Notes: generated from the sequence alone by a model not told the origin. 64,000 nt of DNA from Nephrocerus scutellatus (GCA_947095585.1 OX352763.1:42334010-42398009), one strand, 5' to 3'; positions 1-12,359 are shown, counted from the first letter of the stretch. Translations and numbers: made by a program.

Positions 1-432
1 AATTAAATAATAATTATTGGATTTTTTATTATTTTGTCTGCAAAGAAGGAGCTTAAATTCCTTTTTCCTCAATGAGACGAATATTTTATTATTTAACTTA
101 TGAAGAATTCCGTTTTAAAGATACATAAATCGAGGGTATCTCTCTCTTAATTTTCTTTATTTCTCTTTATCATTCATAGAATGAATCACTATTGCATTGT
201 TCCAGGAGCCAGGACCCTGGACACACAGCTTGGAATCGGTAAAGTTGTCAAACTTCAATCTCAACCCCTTCTGCAGATACAAATTCATGTTGGCTGAAAT
301 CAGGCATAAAATCGTGCATGCGTTTGCGCACTACCGACAGTTTCCCAGCTGTAAAACTCTCTTAAATTCTCTCTTAAATTCATGTGGATTACACGATTTT
401 TCCTTTGTTTTCCAAACATTTTTTAATTTTCT
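1..432. other. AT-rich spacer, nothing recognised
   Basis: The stretch holds T-rich and A-rich runs and short chance frames. I see no repeat, RNA gene or coding signal that I can support. Confidence 0.5.
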
Positions 433-599
433 GTGAATACACTCGTAACGGCAGCGTCAGTACACACGCCATCCACACTTGCACCACCTAATGCAGCACA
501 AGTCAAGTCAAAGAAATTTTCTTTCAACCCTAACACTCGCCAACGGCTGCATCCCAACTCGCCACCAATCACTCTCTTTTTCTTTTCTATTATAACACC

Positions 600-1872
600 G
601 TCGTTGGCTTCGTGCAGCCTTCATTCAGCCTTCATCGTTCAGCGTTCAATTGGTGCTAACTGCTAACTGGAAATCACTGGAGTTCGGGTGTTTTTGCCGG
701 GGAAGAGCCGTCGTCATGAAATAGTCTGTTTGCAACAGTCGCCCTCGTCTGTCGCTTGTGTGTCGAGAGTGTGCGCCGGAGTATCGCTGGATTACGGATT
801 ATTGGAATATTTTTACGATTTTCCTGAGATTTTATTCTCAAAAAGTTTGAATAAAAACCTTTACTTTTTTAAAAAAAATTTAATAAAAAAATTAACCATC
901 GAACAATTGGATTATCTCAAGTATCTTCTTTTCCTGTGACACCAACTAACGAATTTTTGTTTTAGGAAAAAGAATTCTGTGTTGACAACTTTGGTTGTTT
1001 TTTTTGTTAATTAGTTGTTGCTTGTACAATAATTGTACTTTTTCCTTAGTTGTGGCGCCTTACCGATTAAGCACTTGGCAGATTGTTGCTCCGCGTGAGT
1101 TATGTGTTGTCGCCAGACAAAGTGCGAGTGAACCCGCATTTGGTCTGTCATCTGTTCTAAGACCAAATTTACTAATTAATAGTGATATATCTTTAATTGT
1201 TCTTAATAACTCAAACGAACCTATGGATTTTTGAAATAAGTCTTTAATTGGAACGCGTGCGGATAATAATTAAGTTGCATCGAGTTAATACAAACGAGGA
1301 AATTGTAACTGCCACTGGAATTGAAATTGATTTTTTTTAATCGAAGAAATCATAAAGTGCCCCCTCGGATGTGTCTGTGCTCGTGTGTACTACACCAACT
1401 GTTTATACATTTTAATTGTTGCCACTAACCGAGCTGTGTTATTGTTTCGCGAGTTTCGTCCCAACTCAAGTGTGCTATTGTTACGATCACAAAGAAATCA
1501 ACCAAAACAACAACTACCACATAAAATGTCATGTTTACCAAAAATCGTTAGAACGACCGCACCACATCATCCCTCAACATAACCGGCAACAAGATGCCTG
1601 AGAAATTGTCGTGAAATTTGAAAGGATTTAATCCAAATGATATAATAACCATTTTATAGCAGAACTACTCGTAGCATTCACCTTTTAATTAAATATTTTT
1701 TGTTTTCGTTGCTTTCGTCCGTTTGTGTCGTTCTCCCAAACGTCGGTTGTATGAATGAATGAATAACTGTCGTACTTAGAAAGGATTTCAATTACGAGAA
1801 CTTGAGGACTTAAAAGCGTTGTGTCACACACGCGAAATAATTACAGCGGGTAGATTGTCAAGGCAAATAAAG
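600..1872 (+). other. Candidate long non-coding 5' leader exon
   Basis: The stretch has none of the repeats that fill the rest of the window. It carries many short upstream frames and stops, and it ends at 1872 in AAAG followed by GTGAGTTG, a near-perfect insect splice donor. Long, multi-ATG 5' leaders ending in such donors are known from dipteran developmental genes. A possible initiator (TTCAGCG) lies near 639, but no clear TATA box accompanies it. If the call is right, the transcript runs rightward and some or all of the window would be its first intron. No encoded protein can be named, and the exon could equally be a chance donor in intergenic DNA. Confidence 0.3.
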
Positions 1873-2377
1873 GTGAGTTGTCTACAACTATCGATGCACG
1901 TTAAATCATATATTTTACAACAACAAGTATTCAAGTATTACATATAAGCAAAATTTATGATTAAGCTCGTTTGTCAAAAGTGAAGAATGGCTTAAAGAAA
2001 TAACCAGTTGGTTTTTGACTTCGTTTTGGGTTCTCTGAAATTTCAGATTGATTCAGATACCTTTAAGTAGATAGCTTTTCGAGCTAAATTAAATTTCCAT
2101 GAATATTCGTAATGTGAACTTTTTTCGTCGCAGGATGTTTCACTCTGAAATAATTTTTTTATTTTTTATTAAAAATCCCCGCCACAGCTTTCATATGGGT
2201 TATGTTTATCTCAAGAAATCTTCTTACGGCTTTTAAAGTCTTAAGGATAACTTAAGAGAGCTACCAAGGAGTTACCAAATCACTAAAATTAGCCATCTGT
2301 AACTTGTAGATATTAACAATCAACACTGAGGTTATGTTGTTCTACGTAAATATGACAGTGTCAGTTGTAGTAAAAAT
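1873..2377. other. Intron-like spacer
   Basis: AT-rich DNA just downstream of the candidate donor at 1872. No coding or repeat signal was seen. Confidence 0.4.
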
Positions 2378-2505
2378 AATTTTATTAAAATGTTAATAAT
2401 TATTACTTATTAATGTAATAATTAATAAATAGTAATTAACATTAATAATAAATATTAACAATAAATAAATATAAATAAATAAATATTAAAAATAATAAGT
2501 AAAAC
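2378..2505. repeat. A/T-only low-complexity tract
   Basis: About 125 bases of almost pure AATAATT, TTAATAA and AAATAAAT words with no lasting period. It is a low-complexity block rather than a clean microsatellite. Confidence 0.8.
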
Positions 2506-2681
2506 TAATCGGTTGCAAGGGAAAATGCTGCACTTTCATAATAAGACAGGAAGGAAATGAAGGTTTACAGGATTACGATCTTGCTAATCTTCACTGCTGA
2601 TCTTAACGCCAACAAACAGTTTAATTAGAATTAGCTGTTTTTTTACTTCTTTACATTAATCTCGCTTTGGCGTGTGTTTGT

Positions 2682-2812
2682 TTGGCGCTGCCCAAATCTT
2701 GTGATCAATTTCTAACCCAATTTCTCAAATTTTGCAGACATGTGTATTTCCCATAACAACATTTTCTTCAAAAATTCTTGGAAGTGATCGGGCCCATATA
2801 ATAATCATACTT
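2682..2812 (-). repeat. Dispersed repeat family A, partial copy
   Basis: Read on the minus strand it shows the family's ordered landmarks: ggcccgatcacttcca, a cacatgt-containing block, a ttgggttagaaattgatcac block and a cccag-type tail. The same landmarks recur near 3321, 4282, 12360, 15306 and 46468. The terminal agagaattt block is missing here, so the copy is truncated. It lies inverted relative to the copy at 3321-3480, with a reverse transcriptase relic between them. Confidence 0.65.
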
Positions 2813-2814
2813 CA

Positions 2815-3320
2815 AATGTTGCCTCACAACGTTTGCTGATGATATTGCTTTTACTTATCATGGTTTTTCCACTTACGAATGCATTAGGAATTTAAAGGTA
2901 GATCGCATTGAATAAAGACACTGGTTCGCACAACACAAACTATTACTAAGTGAAAAAACTAAAGCTATGATCTTTAAGATATCCGGAAATGAATTCACTG
3001 GTGATGATCACAACTGCCGAAAGGCCTGCTTACCTCTACATACTTGTGACAAAAATAATTTTATAGCGAGCAATGCATGCTCCAATGCATGATTCAAAAT
3101 CGAATTTTTCGAGTTATTTAAATATCTTGGAGTTATTATTCACTTTAACTTGAATTGGAAAGCTTACATATAATCATTAATATAAAATATGACGCTAGTT
3201 ACGCGGAAAATGTACCATTTGAAACAATATTGTTCCAACAAAATTGTGACTATAATTTACTACGGCTTAGCTAATTCAAAACTTCAGTACGGCACATCAG
3301 TCTGGGGCGAAGCATATCTT
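2815..3320 (+). mobile_element. Non-LTR retrotransposon reverse transcriptase relic
   Basis: Translating from 2832 gives FADDIAFTYHGFST, the metal-binding motif C of a non-LTR reverse transcriptase. In the usual order follow a W-x-N-KLLL-S-KT stretch (SEKTKAMIFKISG), then FKYLGVIIHFNLNWKAY, then YYGLANSKLQYGTSVWGEAY near 3260-3318. These match the palm/thumb region of CR1/L2-like retrotransposons. Several stop codons and a frame change make it a dead fragment. The fingers, motif A, motif B and endonuclease are absent. It differs from the other RT copies in the window, so it is a separate family. Its ends coincide with two inverted copies of repeat A. Its role, when intact, was target-primed reverse transcription. 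Confidence 0.75.
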
Positions 3321-3480
3321 ACCCCGAGGAGCTCCAACTTTGTTGTCATCGGAGATACACATTTGTGCAAAGTTTAAATAAAATAGGGCTTTAGGAAGTG
3401 GGTTAAAAATTGATCACAAGATTTGCCCAGCCAGCGACAAGCACACGGGCATGCGAAGTCAATATAGAGAATTTAAAAAG
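3321..3480 (+). repeat. Dispersed repeat family A, partial copy with tail
   Basis: It contains gttgtcatcggagatacaca, a tgtgcaaagtttaaataaaa block, gggttaaaaattgatcacaa, a CCAGC stretch and the terminal tatagagaatttaaaaag. The 3' half matches the copy ending at 15735 almost base for base. It joins directly to the RT relic on its left. Confidence 0.75.
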
Positions 3481-3714
3481 TGAGCATTTTCTTTAACCCA
3501 TCGAAGGCAGATCTGACTGATACCTCATTGCTACTATGTCTTCCGTAAAAGTTTTTGTAATATTTTGTTATATGTATTTTTATTTTTCTTTTTTCAAATT
3601 CTTGAAAATAGTCTCTACCTTAATTACTAGTCGTATCTAATTAATGAACTTTTCAAAATGACAGAAAACTGTAATCTAAAATGTTTTTTTTTAATTTTTA
3701 AAAAATAATATCTA

Positions 3715-4240
3715 AATTTCGAGTTTCGAGAATAATTATGGAACACACATGTCCTCAACGGAAATGTCTGTACGAGTGAACAAGCTGAGCCAAATTTTTT
3801 CTGACTTTTTCGCATAAATCGGGCAATATCCCGGCAATTTCCCGTTCGATGTTGGTGCTGATGTCATCTAAAGTGTCTGACTTTTTGACATTTTGACATT
3901 TTGACATAGACCATGGACTTGACATATCCCCAAAGAAAAGTCTCGAGAGACGTCAAATCACACGAACGAGGCGGCCTGGCATATTTTTGAAGATCACGCA
4001 GGTCACCGAACTTCGTGATCAATTGGTCGATTGCTTGGCCAGCTGTATGACTTATGGCACTGTCTTGTTGAGACCACATATGCTCCAAGTCAACATCTTC
4101 CAATTTATCCTTTGACAGTGACTGCGTTGCCAACGTGACTGAAGAAGAAGTCTGGGTCAATGACCCCTTCAACATGAAACCAAACCATTTGCTGTGCGTG
4201 TTTCGTTTATCACCGTTAGATCGCTGGGTGGAAGCCATAT
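3715..4240 (-). mobile_element. Mariner-like transposase relic (catalytic core and C-terminus)
   Basis: Three minus-strand frames together read as the C-terminal half of a Tc1/mariner-superfamily DDE transposase. One frame gives GVIDPDFFFSHVGNAVTVKG (about 4200-4140). The next gives LEDVDLEHMWSQQDSAISHT, and later RPPRSCDLTSLETFLWGYVK (3864-4130). The last gives EREIAGILPDLCEKVRKN and the conserved tail near 3720. The second catalytic Asp is kept in the QQD motif. The third, normally in a TPLDxFLWG motif, is replaced by Glu in TSLETFLWG. At least two frameshifts and the missing N-terminal DNA-binding part make it non-functional. Its product would have cut and pasted its own element. Confidence 0.8.
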
Positions 4241-4281
4241 GTGAATAGGGTAGAATAGAAGTGTTGGTTTTTTTTTTAAAT

Positions 4282-4702
4282 TTTCCACTTCCAAGTTTCT
4301 ACAAAAATTTGGAAGTGATCGGGCCTCAGGACCGAGGTGCCCCCATAATACTTTCAAACTTAACCCGATTTTATTCAAACTCTGCACACTTGTGTATCTT
4401 CGAAGACAACACTTTCTATAAAATTTGGAAGTGATCGGGCCGCAGTCGAAGTCGAGTCGAAGTGCTTTCATATAAATGTTTTTAAAATTAACCCAATTTT
4501 ATTTAAACTTTGTAAACATGTGTACCTCCGATGCAACACTTTCTGTACAAATTTGTGATCGGGTGAATTTACTTTCTATAAAAATTTGTAAGTGATCGGG
4601 TCTCAGGACCGAGGTGTTCTCATAAAAACTTTTTCAAAATTAGCCCAAAATTGTTGAAACTTTGCACACATATGTAACTCAGTTGAGAGAATTTACACGA
4701 AA
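4282..4702 (-). repeat. Dispersed repeat family A, multi-unit copy
   Basis: Three to four diverged copies of one block follow each other. Each has ggaagtgatcgggcc, then (in two of them) tcaggaccgaggtg, then taacccgattttattcaaac, then a cacatgtgtatctccgat-type block and aacactttctgta. The spacing is roughly 110-165 bases. The right end, at about 4682-4702, is gagagaatttacacgaaaag, the family's head sequence in reverse. The left end abuts the mariner-like relic. Confidence 0.8.
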
Positions 4703-7700
4703 AGTTTACTTTTTGTTTTGGTTTTAAATCCTGAAAACCACCATCAATAATAACCCTCATATGATAAAAAATGTGTTCTACAACTGATGTGCTGTTTATT
4801 AGAGGCAAAGATATTACTGATATTACATTTACTGGTGTTACATAATTCCAACGACTTGAACTCTCGAATTATATTGTATGTACATCAAATTTTCAAGACT
4901 TGTAACGAAATATATAGTCAAGTACTTTCTATACTGTATTAGCAACTATCAGGCAATTTTTTAAGTGTAGTGGACCATTTGCGATAGAAAGTTGGAACGT
5001 AAAACTGCCAAAGAATTTGTCCAATAAAACTCAAAATACAAACATAAATTAAATATCCAAGGATCAATGTGGAAATAACATAACTTAGCATTGATATTAT
5101 AGGTCAATGCGAGCTCTGTTGTGCTCGAATAGAGCATACTTACTACCATATATAAGTATTTAATATCAGAAATGTCTAGCTGTCATCATCACACAGTGAT
5201 GAACAACAAAAACAACGTCTCAACGTCTCGCATGAGTTGTGAAGAAAACCCATCTATAAAATACTAGTATTTCCCATCAGTCCACAGCGGTTGTTCAATT
5301 TTCAATAACAAAAATCATAACCCCACTTGTATCTATGCTAGAAAGCCGTTTGGTTCCATTATATGCCACCCCAACCCCATGTTTGTGGCATTCCATCAGC
5401 TGTGCGTTTAATCGAAAATCGATCCATCTGCTTGTGGTTGTGTGTGCGCGCTAATGCACATACATGACAAGCTGAACACAAGAATCGATGTTTATTTAAT
5501 AATTTATTTAGGAAATTCTGGCCGAAAGAGCAAACAACAACCCCACGTAACATTTCCACAGAGACGAACTGAACAAAGTTTAGCGCAACTACGTATGTCG
5601 TCGTATAACATCCCTCACATCCATTGGCATAGACCGAGCCTTACTCAGAATTGCGGCCGCCACCACCGCCGCCGCTGTGGCAACAGCAAATCGCTCAAAT
5701 TTTCTACATTCGAAATTATTGATTTCTAATTGAAATAGCTTAAGTGGGCGCCTCTCTATCTTACCTCCCACAACCCCTTCTGAAGCTCGTGCAGCAGCGT
5801 AGCCTTCAATCGACTTTGAATGCACCGTTGAATGTTCGTTGTTCGTCCCCACCTGGTTCCGATGCGTCTGTGCATTATGCCTTTTGGCTCGTTAGACAGC
5901 TTTTGCTTTGCCTATTCTAAGTTGCCCGTAGATAGACGCGAGCGCGAGAAGGAGATACTTATGTACTTTAGTCTTTCATCTGTCGATAATGTGTTTTCCG
6001 TTTTTGTAGGTCGATTCTGTATTTCTATCACTGTGAGTACGAGCATTTTCCATCTCTTCGTGTGCTTGCTGCTGCCAACAAGAGCTCTACACCTTTGCTG
6101 GTGCCAGGCATAAATTTGTGAAGGAACAAATTGTGGAGAAAAAAGACAAAAACAAAAATAAAATAACATAGAAATCATATTTACACTGACAAACACCCAC
6201 ACTCGCACCAAAATATAAACTTGCCTGACCGAACTACCCACTGTGCATCAGCGCGGCAGCCGCATAGTCATGGTATGCGGTAGGTGGTTGTGGCTCTGGT
6301 GCCATATCTTTTGTATCCAAGTATGTCGTCACCAACAAGGATATTAAAATAAAAAGAACCCTCAGAAGAAGAAGAAATAAAAAAATGGAGGAAAAAATTA
6401 ATAATAAAGAATATACTTTGGTAGTGTACGTACGTGTGACGTAGTTGAAAGTACAACGGCAACGACGGTGAAATATTTTCTGTTTGTCAACCTCAACCTC
6501 GGTCTTCAGACCTCGGTTCAGCCGGACTGAATTGCTCTGTTTCGTCGCTTACACGGGTACAGTGGCGGAGCCGACCACCACCACAGTGACACGCGGCAGT
6601 CCAGTTAGTCTCTACTCCCAGTCCACGAATAAATGGATACATGGGATTTTATGAGTAGGACAGTGAACAAGACAGAACAGGACACAGGACAGTAGTTCTA
6701 TGCCATCCACTGGTCGGTCGGTGGGTCGATCGGTCGGTTGTACAATATTTGTTCGCTTCTCAAATGGGTAAAAGGTTGGGTCGTCATCATCGTTGTCGCC
6801 GGTCGACGACAATTATTATGACTACAAGGGACACACAAGTAGTACAAGCCGCACACCGCACCATTGGTGTAATGTCGGGTCGGTGGCAGTAGTATCCCCA
6901 AACTTGACGAGCCGCCCAACAAACGCTGTCTTAACAATATTTTTTCTGCACATAACCCACTGATGAAGCATTAGAATTTTCTTCAGCTTCTTAAACCATT
7001 AAGCTATGTTCGTATTTGAATTCGAGGCAGGGTACAAAAGCAAAATATTATTTATGTATTAGTTGTTCGCATTCAAGTGGGCAAGAAAGCGCCCAGAATG
7101 CCAAGAAGACAAGAGCGTTTGTGCAAACCTGCTGATTTCGCAGTATTGCTATTGTCATTGTCAGTGTGTGAAGTGAGGCATACGCACCAATTTACCTTAA
7201 GCTAGAGAAGGATGTTTGAAAAGGCTTAAAAGGCCAACTCAGCTCATTTGTGACAGCTGCTCTCACGAAGACAGCAATACGATAACGGCGATTCAGCATC
7301 ATTGTATCATTCATCAAAGTAGTCAGAATTACAAGATTACCGATTATGTATACAAAAAAATAAAAAATAATTTTTTTATTTAATTTTCATGTATGTTCTT
7401 TTAAGCGCTCTGTCGGTTTCAATTGAAATATAGTTCTTAGTAGCTAGAAGCTCCGTATGAGGTATCAAAAGGTGAAGTTAACCGTAGTCATTCATATCAC
7501 TAAAGAGCCAACTATAATGGGCTGCAGTGGGCTTATTCTCACGACAAAACCGAACGAAAAGCTTAGCTAATTTCTCTCCTTCTTAATTTACCCATAATGA
7601 ACTCTAGCAACTACTTGCATTTCACACAATTTTTCTAAGTTGTCAAATTTCTGCACCGAATGTCTCACTTCAATGAAACCTTGCTTAATCCAACTTAAGT

Positions 7701-7949
7701 TGTAGAACATTTGACGAAACCGACCAAAATCACATTATGGTCACAGCATACAAATTGCATAAGTCGTTCACATTAGCTAAATTAATCTGAGGTGCAGGAG
7801 GTAGCAATGCACAATCTGTAAGCGTGGAGCTAGCTGCGAAATGCGCAGCAAAAAAAACTGGAATGTCGTTATAAATGAGCGTTGGAATCGATGACGAGGC
7901 TGTATTTTTGATTCTTTTTACGAATGGCCAATAACTTTTACTACCATTG
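4703..7949. other. 3.2 kb without a recognised gene
   Basis: Non-coding by all signs I can read. It contains a GCC-rich run (5654-5680), a TCGG-rich run (6712-6743), a GAA/AAT-rich run near 6365-6412 and many short unsupported frames. No transposase, RT or RNA gene was found. Confidence 0.5.
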
Positions 7950-9005
7950 TAATATTTTTTGCCTCAATTTTTGGTCATAGGCGAATTTGACTTGCCGAAG
8001 ATGGGCATGCAATCATTTCTAACCAAAAGCTTACCTTTCTAATCCTAGAAACCTCTTTACAGCTCGAGTCATGCCATCCATCTTTCTTTGGTTTAACAGA
8101 CTTATTCCTGGATGGGATAAATTCTCTCATACCAATAAGGATGATGTTTGTGATTTCATCAGCGGCGGCATCCACGTTGCTATCGCCAAACAATAGCGAC
8201 CAGTTAATTCTCGCAAAGAAGTTGTTAAGGCCGTCGCAATTGGCTTTCTCGTAATAGCATACTGATTTTTGGAGTTTTTTCTCTAACTACGTGATTTATT
8301 AACGAGAATTTAACTGATACTACACAATGGTCTGACGTGCCTAGAGGTGATAATACATTGACCTCCGTCAATCAGGACGAGATGTAAGGAACAAGCCAAG
8401 GTTGTTTGCGGAATGATTTGCAATGTCAGGTATTCGTTTAGGCTCATTTACAAGCTGGGTAAGGTTCTTAAGCTCAGCGAATAACTCAACACACCTTTCT
8501 TCAGGAATTGTCTGGCCAGAATGGCGAAGCCACCCAGAATTGTGTACATTGAAATCTCCCGCAATAACGATTTAATTTTTTACGATGTTTTGTGTCAATT
8601 CTTAGAATTGAATCAGACAGTGCATCAAACTCGCTCTGAGTTGAAACACTGTCTAAGTGGTGGCTTCTGTAAAGGAAACAGTAGTAGATGTTGCGCTCTT
8701 GTACCTTTACTTTGAGCCAAATGAAATTGAATTCTGGATTGGAATCCGGACATAGGTTGCGAGTCCGCGTCGAGAGAAAAATAATGGCACCAAGTTATAC
8801 CCAGGCAGATTAAATTCCGATGCATCAGAATTATCAAATACCTCAGTTTCACTCAGTGCCAGAATTGCTGGCCTGTGGACATGTACATAATTAAACACAG
8901 CGAAAGAATTCGTTCTCAGCCCACTTATGTTGCTGAGATGCTCGATATTCTGAGAGTCGAGATTACGATATGCTGCACGCAAGCTAAGCACTGTTTTTCT
9001 CATTT
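7950..9005 (-). mobile_element. Endonuclease domain of a Jockey/CR1-type non-LTR retrotransposon
   Basis: The minus strand from 9003 encodes an apurinic-like endonuclease in broken frames. SLRAAYRNLDSQNIEHLSN and HRPAILALSETEV correspond to the N-terminal N and E metal-site motifs. NLPGYNLVPLFFSRRGLATY and RNIYYCFLYRS follow. IVIAGDFNVHNSGW carries the catalytic GDFN, and the SDH-type motif is recognisable as TSDHCVVSV after a frame correction. Next comes the linker that leads to the RT (FGDSNVDAAADEITN, IGMREFIPSRNK), and the copy stops near 7950 before the palm. Frameshifts near 8700 and 8570 and a stop near 8380 inactivate it. It may belong to the same family as the RT copies at 24.5, 40.8 and 46.9 kb, since it ends where they begin. 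That link is inference. Confidence 0.8.
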
Positions 9006-11447
9006 ATTGTTTATTCCTAACAGTGTCTATGTGTTTCCAGTCTTACACTCGTAATAGGGAATTGCTAACAATTTTTAGTTCGGTCGGTAGATAAATATTT
9101 ACACGAAGCTCTTATATTAAATATTTATCTATATACATAATATATGTCTGTCTAGGACTTTTTTGGTTAAGTTAAACGTCTCATTCTAACGCTCATAAAC
9201 AAATATTTACACAACAAATAGTTAATTGCTAAATACGGAATGAAGAAGAGGATTTTTTTATATCTACACCACTACACCAAATTAGCATTTGAAAAGAAAA
9301 TTAACCCCGGAATTTTTTTGACCAGCCGGCGACATAGTTGTGACTGCTTCTATAATTATATGCAAATGGAGTTTCCCATCAGATTGATCGCAGCGATTAC
9401 TATTTTCGCCCCTGTAAGAAGTGAACCACGTGTCAAAATCCTCGTGCCTCCTTAAATAGGATTCACGATTAATGCAGATATCGGATGACATCAATGTGCT
9501 TAGATACTCGTACTCATTTTTATTTAGTTCCGTACGCAATTTATGCAAATGATTTCGAAATTCACTTGACTCGGCATTGTTTCGGCGTGGCGCCCGACAT
9601 ATTATCAAACATTGAACCCTACATTGAACCCAAGTTGGAGGTTTTTTTTTCTTTTCTGGGTTTTCTTCTCACAGGGTTCATTGAAATTTTTGCGAGTTTT
9701 TGTTCACTTGCTGTTGGCTTTAATGGATCATTAATATCTTTTTTGTTTTTGTGTCTGTTTGTACTTGCGAACACATTTCTGGGGTGCTGCTTTGTCGCCT
9801 CTGCTTAGAAAAATTCCCATATTGTCTAATGCCCACTTGAAGTTGTAACTTCTGGTCAGCCAGCAATTAAGTATGCCGCAAGAAAAAAAAAACAACAAAC
9901 TGGTTGCGAGCTCCCCTAGCTCTTTGTGGCCACAACACACGACACACACACATGCACACACACACACTTGTCGTTCCTTGTATCATGAATAAATTTTAAT
10001 TAATTAATAGATAGTGGACGAGAGAGACAGGCAAACAGACCAATAGACAGAAAGAGGAGGAAGAAAAGGAACGAGGAAATGGTAATGGAGAGCGCAACGT
10101 ACGCATTCGCTTCTAATCGAAATGATTAGCTCAATTCGACTTAATTAAGCGGTCGTCCAAAGCGAGTCTTTTTGTTTAGCTTTAATTTTTTATTTGTATA
10201 TGGCGATGGCCAGCGGCGACGTTGGTTAGTTCTGGTTGTTTAAATGGTTTTTAAAACATCTTTAATAATCTATGCAATATACTTGTCGGAATTGATTGGT
10301 TACTTCTGTGAACGCGGGACGACGCGACGGAGAAAGCCTAATTATCATTGTTTCAGCTGGTTGCTCCAGGAGGAGTTTGTGGCGGTTTCGCTATAATTTC
10401 AATGATAAATGCGTCGCGCCATGGGCGCATAACTACACTCTTCGTCCATCCATATTGACCGTTCGCAGTCGATGCGAAGCTGAGCTCAAATATTTACTGA
10501 ATATGAATTAACTGCTTAACCGGCTGCCTGCTGAGAGCTGAGTACACTACAGATCGCGACGTCCGCCCCAGCAATCTTGTTAGTTAGCCAAAGGAGCGAC
10601 AACATCTTTGATTGATTAATTGGATTTTCTTGAGCGTTGCATGCCTACAACTGGTGACTGAACCCATGCCATCGAATTTTGATCACCTCTTCTAATATCG
10701 AAAATGCTTTGGGTTTGGTTTACGTTGGTTTTTCGATGTGTTTTGAATTCTGCGTAACATGTACCTAGTCTCAGTACTATAACGCTGAATTGATTGACTT
10801 GTGAAAGTGGCTGTGTGGTAGGTAAAACTTCGCTATATTCAAAGCAACTTCAATAACAAGCAAGATTGGTGTTGCTCTTCAGTTCAGGATTTAGCTGAAT
10901 GTTGCTTTTGAAATAATTACTACCCGCGAGTATAGAAATGTAATTACATTCGATGCGAAGCGTTTTCCTTGCAGACAATATTTTCTTTATTTAGTTTTGA
11001 ACATTTTCACCGAATCGTTGAAGAAAGATTAAATTTCTATTTTTTTGTCATTAAATAAAATCTAATTAATACGTGCGATGCGGGAGATAGAAAAATAGGA
11101 CCAGTACCAACGTCGCGGTTCCCACACTATACGAGATGCACACAGCTGTTAGAAACAAACGAAAGAACTTGAAAACATTAAAGTGGATGATGTAAGGGAA
11201 TAACTTGAAAAGTATACAGATAAAGAAATGTACAAAGTTTTTACCGGACTGATATGCATTCAGAGATATATGTCTCTCAGCTGACACCTACTGAAGGTAA
11301 GCCCAGTAATAGTTTGGATGCAGTGGAAATTTATCCATCCAAAATAAAAATCAAATCGAAATTAATTATAAATTTAAAAGGATAATTTCTTCTTTTCTGT
11401 CTATTGCCCCAATTTTCAGCCATTCTATTGTTATCTAAAAATTTCTT
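9006..11447. other. Spacer, one unrecognised minus-strand frame
   Basis: A minus-strand frame at 9282-9608 (about 108 codons from a TTG) is charged and ends cleanly. It lies just upstream of the endonuclease relic on the same strand, so it might be a remnant of that element's first ORF, but it has no motif I recognise. The rest holds a CA run (9935-9966), TAATTAATTAATAGATAG (10000-10016) and no gene signal. Confidence 0.35.
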
Positions 11448-11680
11448 AATATAATAATAATACTATTTTGACGCAACAGACCGTTGCAGTCCATGGCCTA
11501 GCTTCTCGCAACCATTTGTGTTGTGCATGCATATTTTTCACACAAATGGAAGGGACCTACAATTAATGCCGTATCCGAACGGCGAATTGAGAAGCTTTCC
11601 GTGACAAGTTATTACTCTCGGATGTTTGTCAGACATTCGCAAGAGGGTGGTGGGACCGCGAAAAATACTTGTTTTGTTTA
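11448..11680 (-). mobile_element. tRNA-derived SINE, 5'-truncated copy
   Basis: Read on the minus strand it has the SINE body: ggtcccaccaccctcttgcg, gaatgtctgacaaac, gagagtaataacttgtcacg, ggcattaattgtaggtccct, ggttgcgagaagctaggcc and ggactgcaacggtctgttgc. It ends in an ATT/ATA tail at 11448-11468. The tRNA-like head with boxes A and B is missing. It matches the full copy at 63651 in order and orientation. SINEs carry no protein and borrow LINE enzymes to move. Confidence 0.85.
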
Positions 11681-11947
11681 TTTGTTTGTTTTAGTGAATC
11701 GTCCAAATTTTTTGATTAATAGCGCTCATAAATTTTACACACCTGTTCGATATTAAAAAAGAACTGTTATATTTTAAAAAGTACTTAAACTTGAATCAGG
11801 GTGGCTCATAAATATTTTTTTTCCTGAGTTTTAATAAATCGACCACAATAAGAAGGTGGAATATGACGCTTGGCCCGATAGACCCCATGCATATTTTTTT
11901 CACGTTGAACCTCTATAAAATCGTATGAGTATGAATCCGTAATACCA

Positions 11948-12310
11948 CATTTTTTTATAATTAGAGCACGCGTAAAGGGGTTCGCACCCTTATAATGATC
12001 TGCTATATGCTTGGCACACCATGGGCGTTAAGGAAATGGAGAAGGAAAGAGTAGATGTCCATGAACTTGAGCTTTGAATGCCTGTGGATCATAGCGATGT
12101 GGAAAGACAGAGCATTCCACATACGTGTTGTACGGCTGAAGAACGAATCTCCTAACTCAACTATACGTCCAAATATGGGCTTGAGAGTAAACTAATGAGC
12201 ATTTAGAACGCCACGATTGTTGCGGTTAATTTCATTCAAGGCATGAGTATATATCCATGTGAATACGGATTGTGCGGGTAGCTAAGCGCCCTGAGCAACT
12301 GGTATATTAT
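11948..12310 (-). mobile_element. 3' end of the CR1/Jockey-type retrotransposon
   Basis: On the minus strand it repeats the C-terminal end of the copy at 41762-42289. RGVLNAH-like, TTRMWNAL-like and FPHRYDPQAFKAQVHGHLLF-like stretches appear in shifted frames. The shared 3' untranslated end follows: cattataagggtgcgaaccc, then ttacgcgtgctctaattata and an A-rich end. The remainder of the element is missing. Confidence 0.75.
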
Positions 12311-12359
12311 AAAAACAACGATTGAATGGATAAGTAAAAAAAACAAACCAATAATAACT

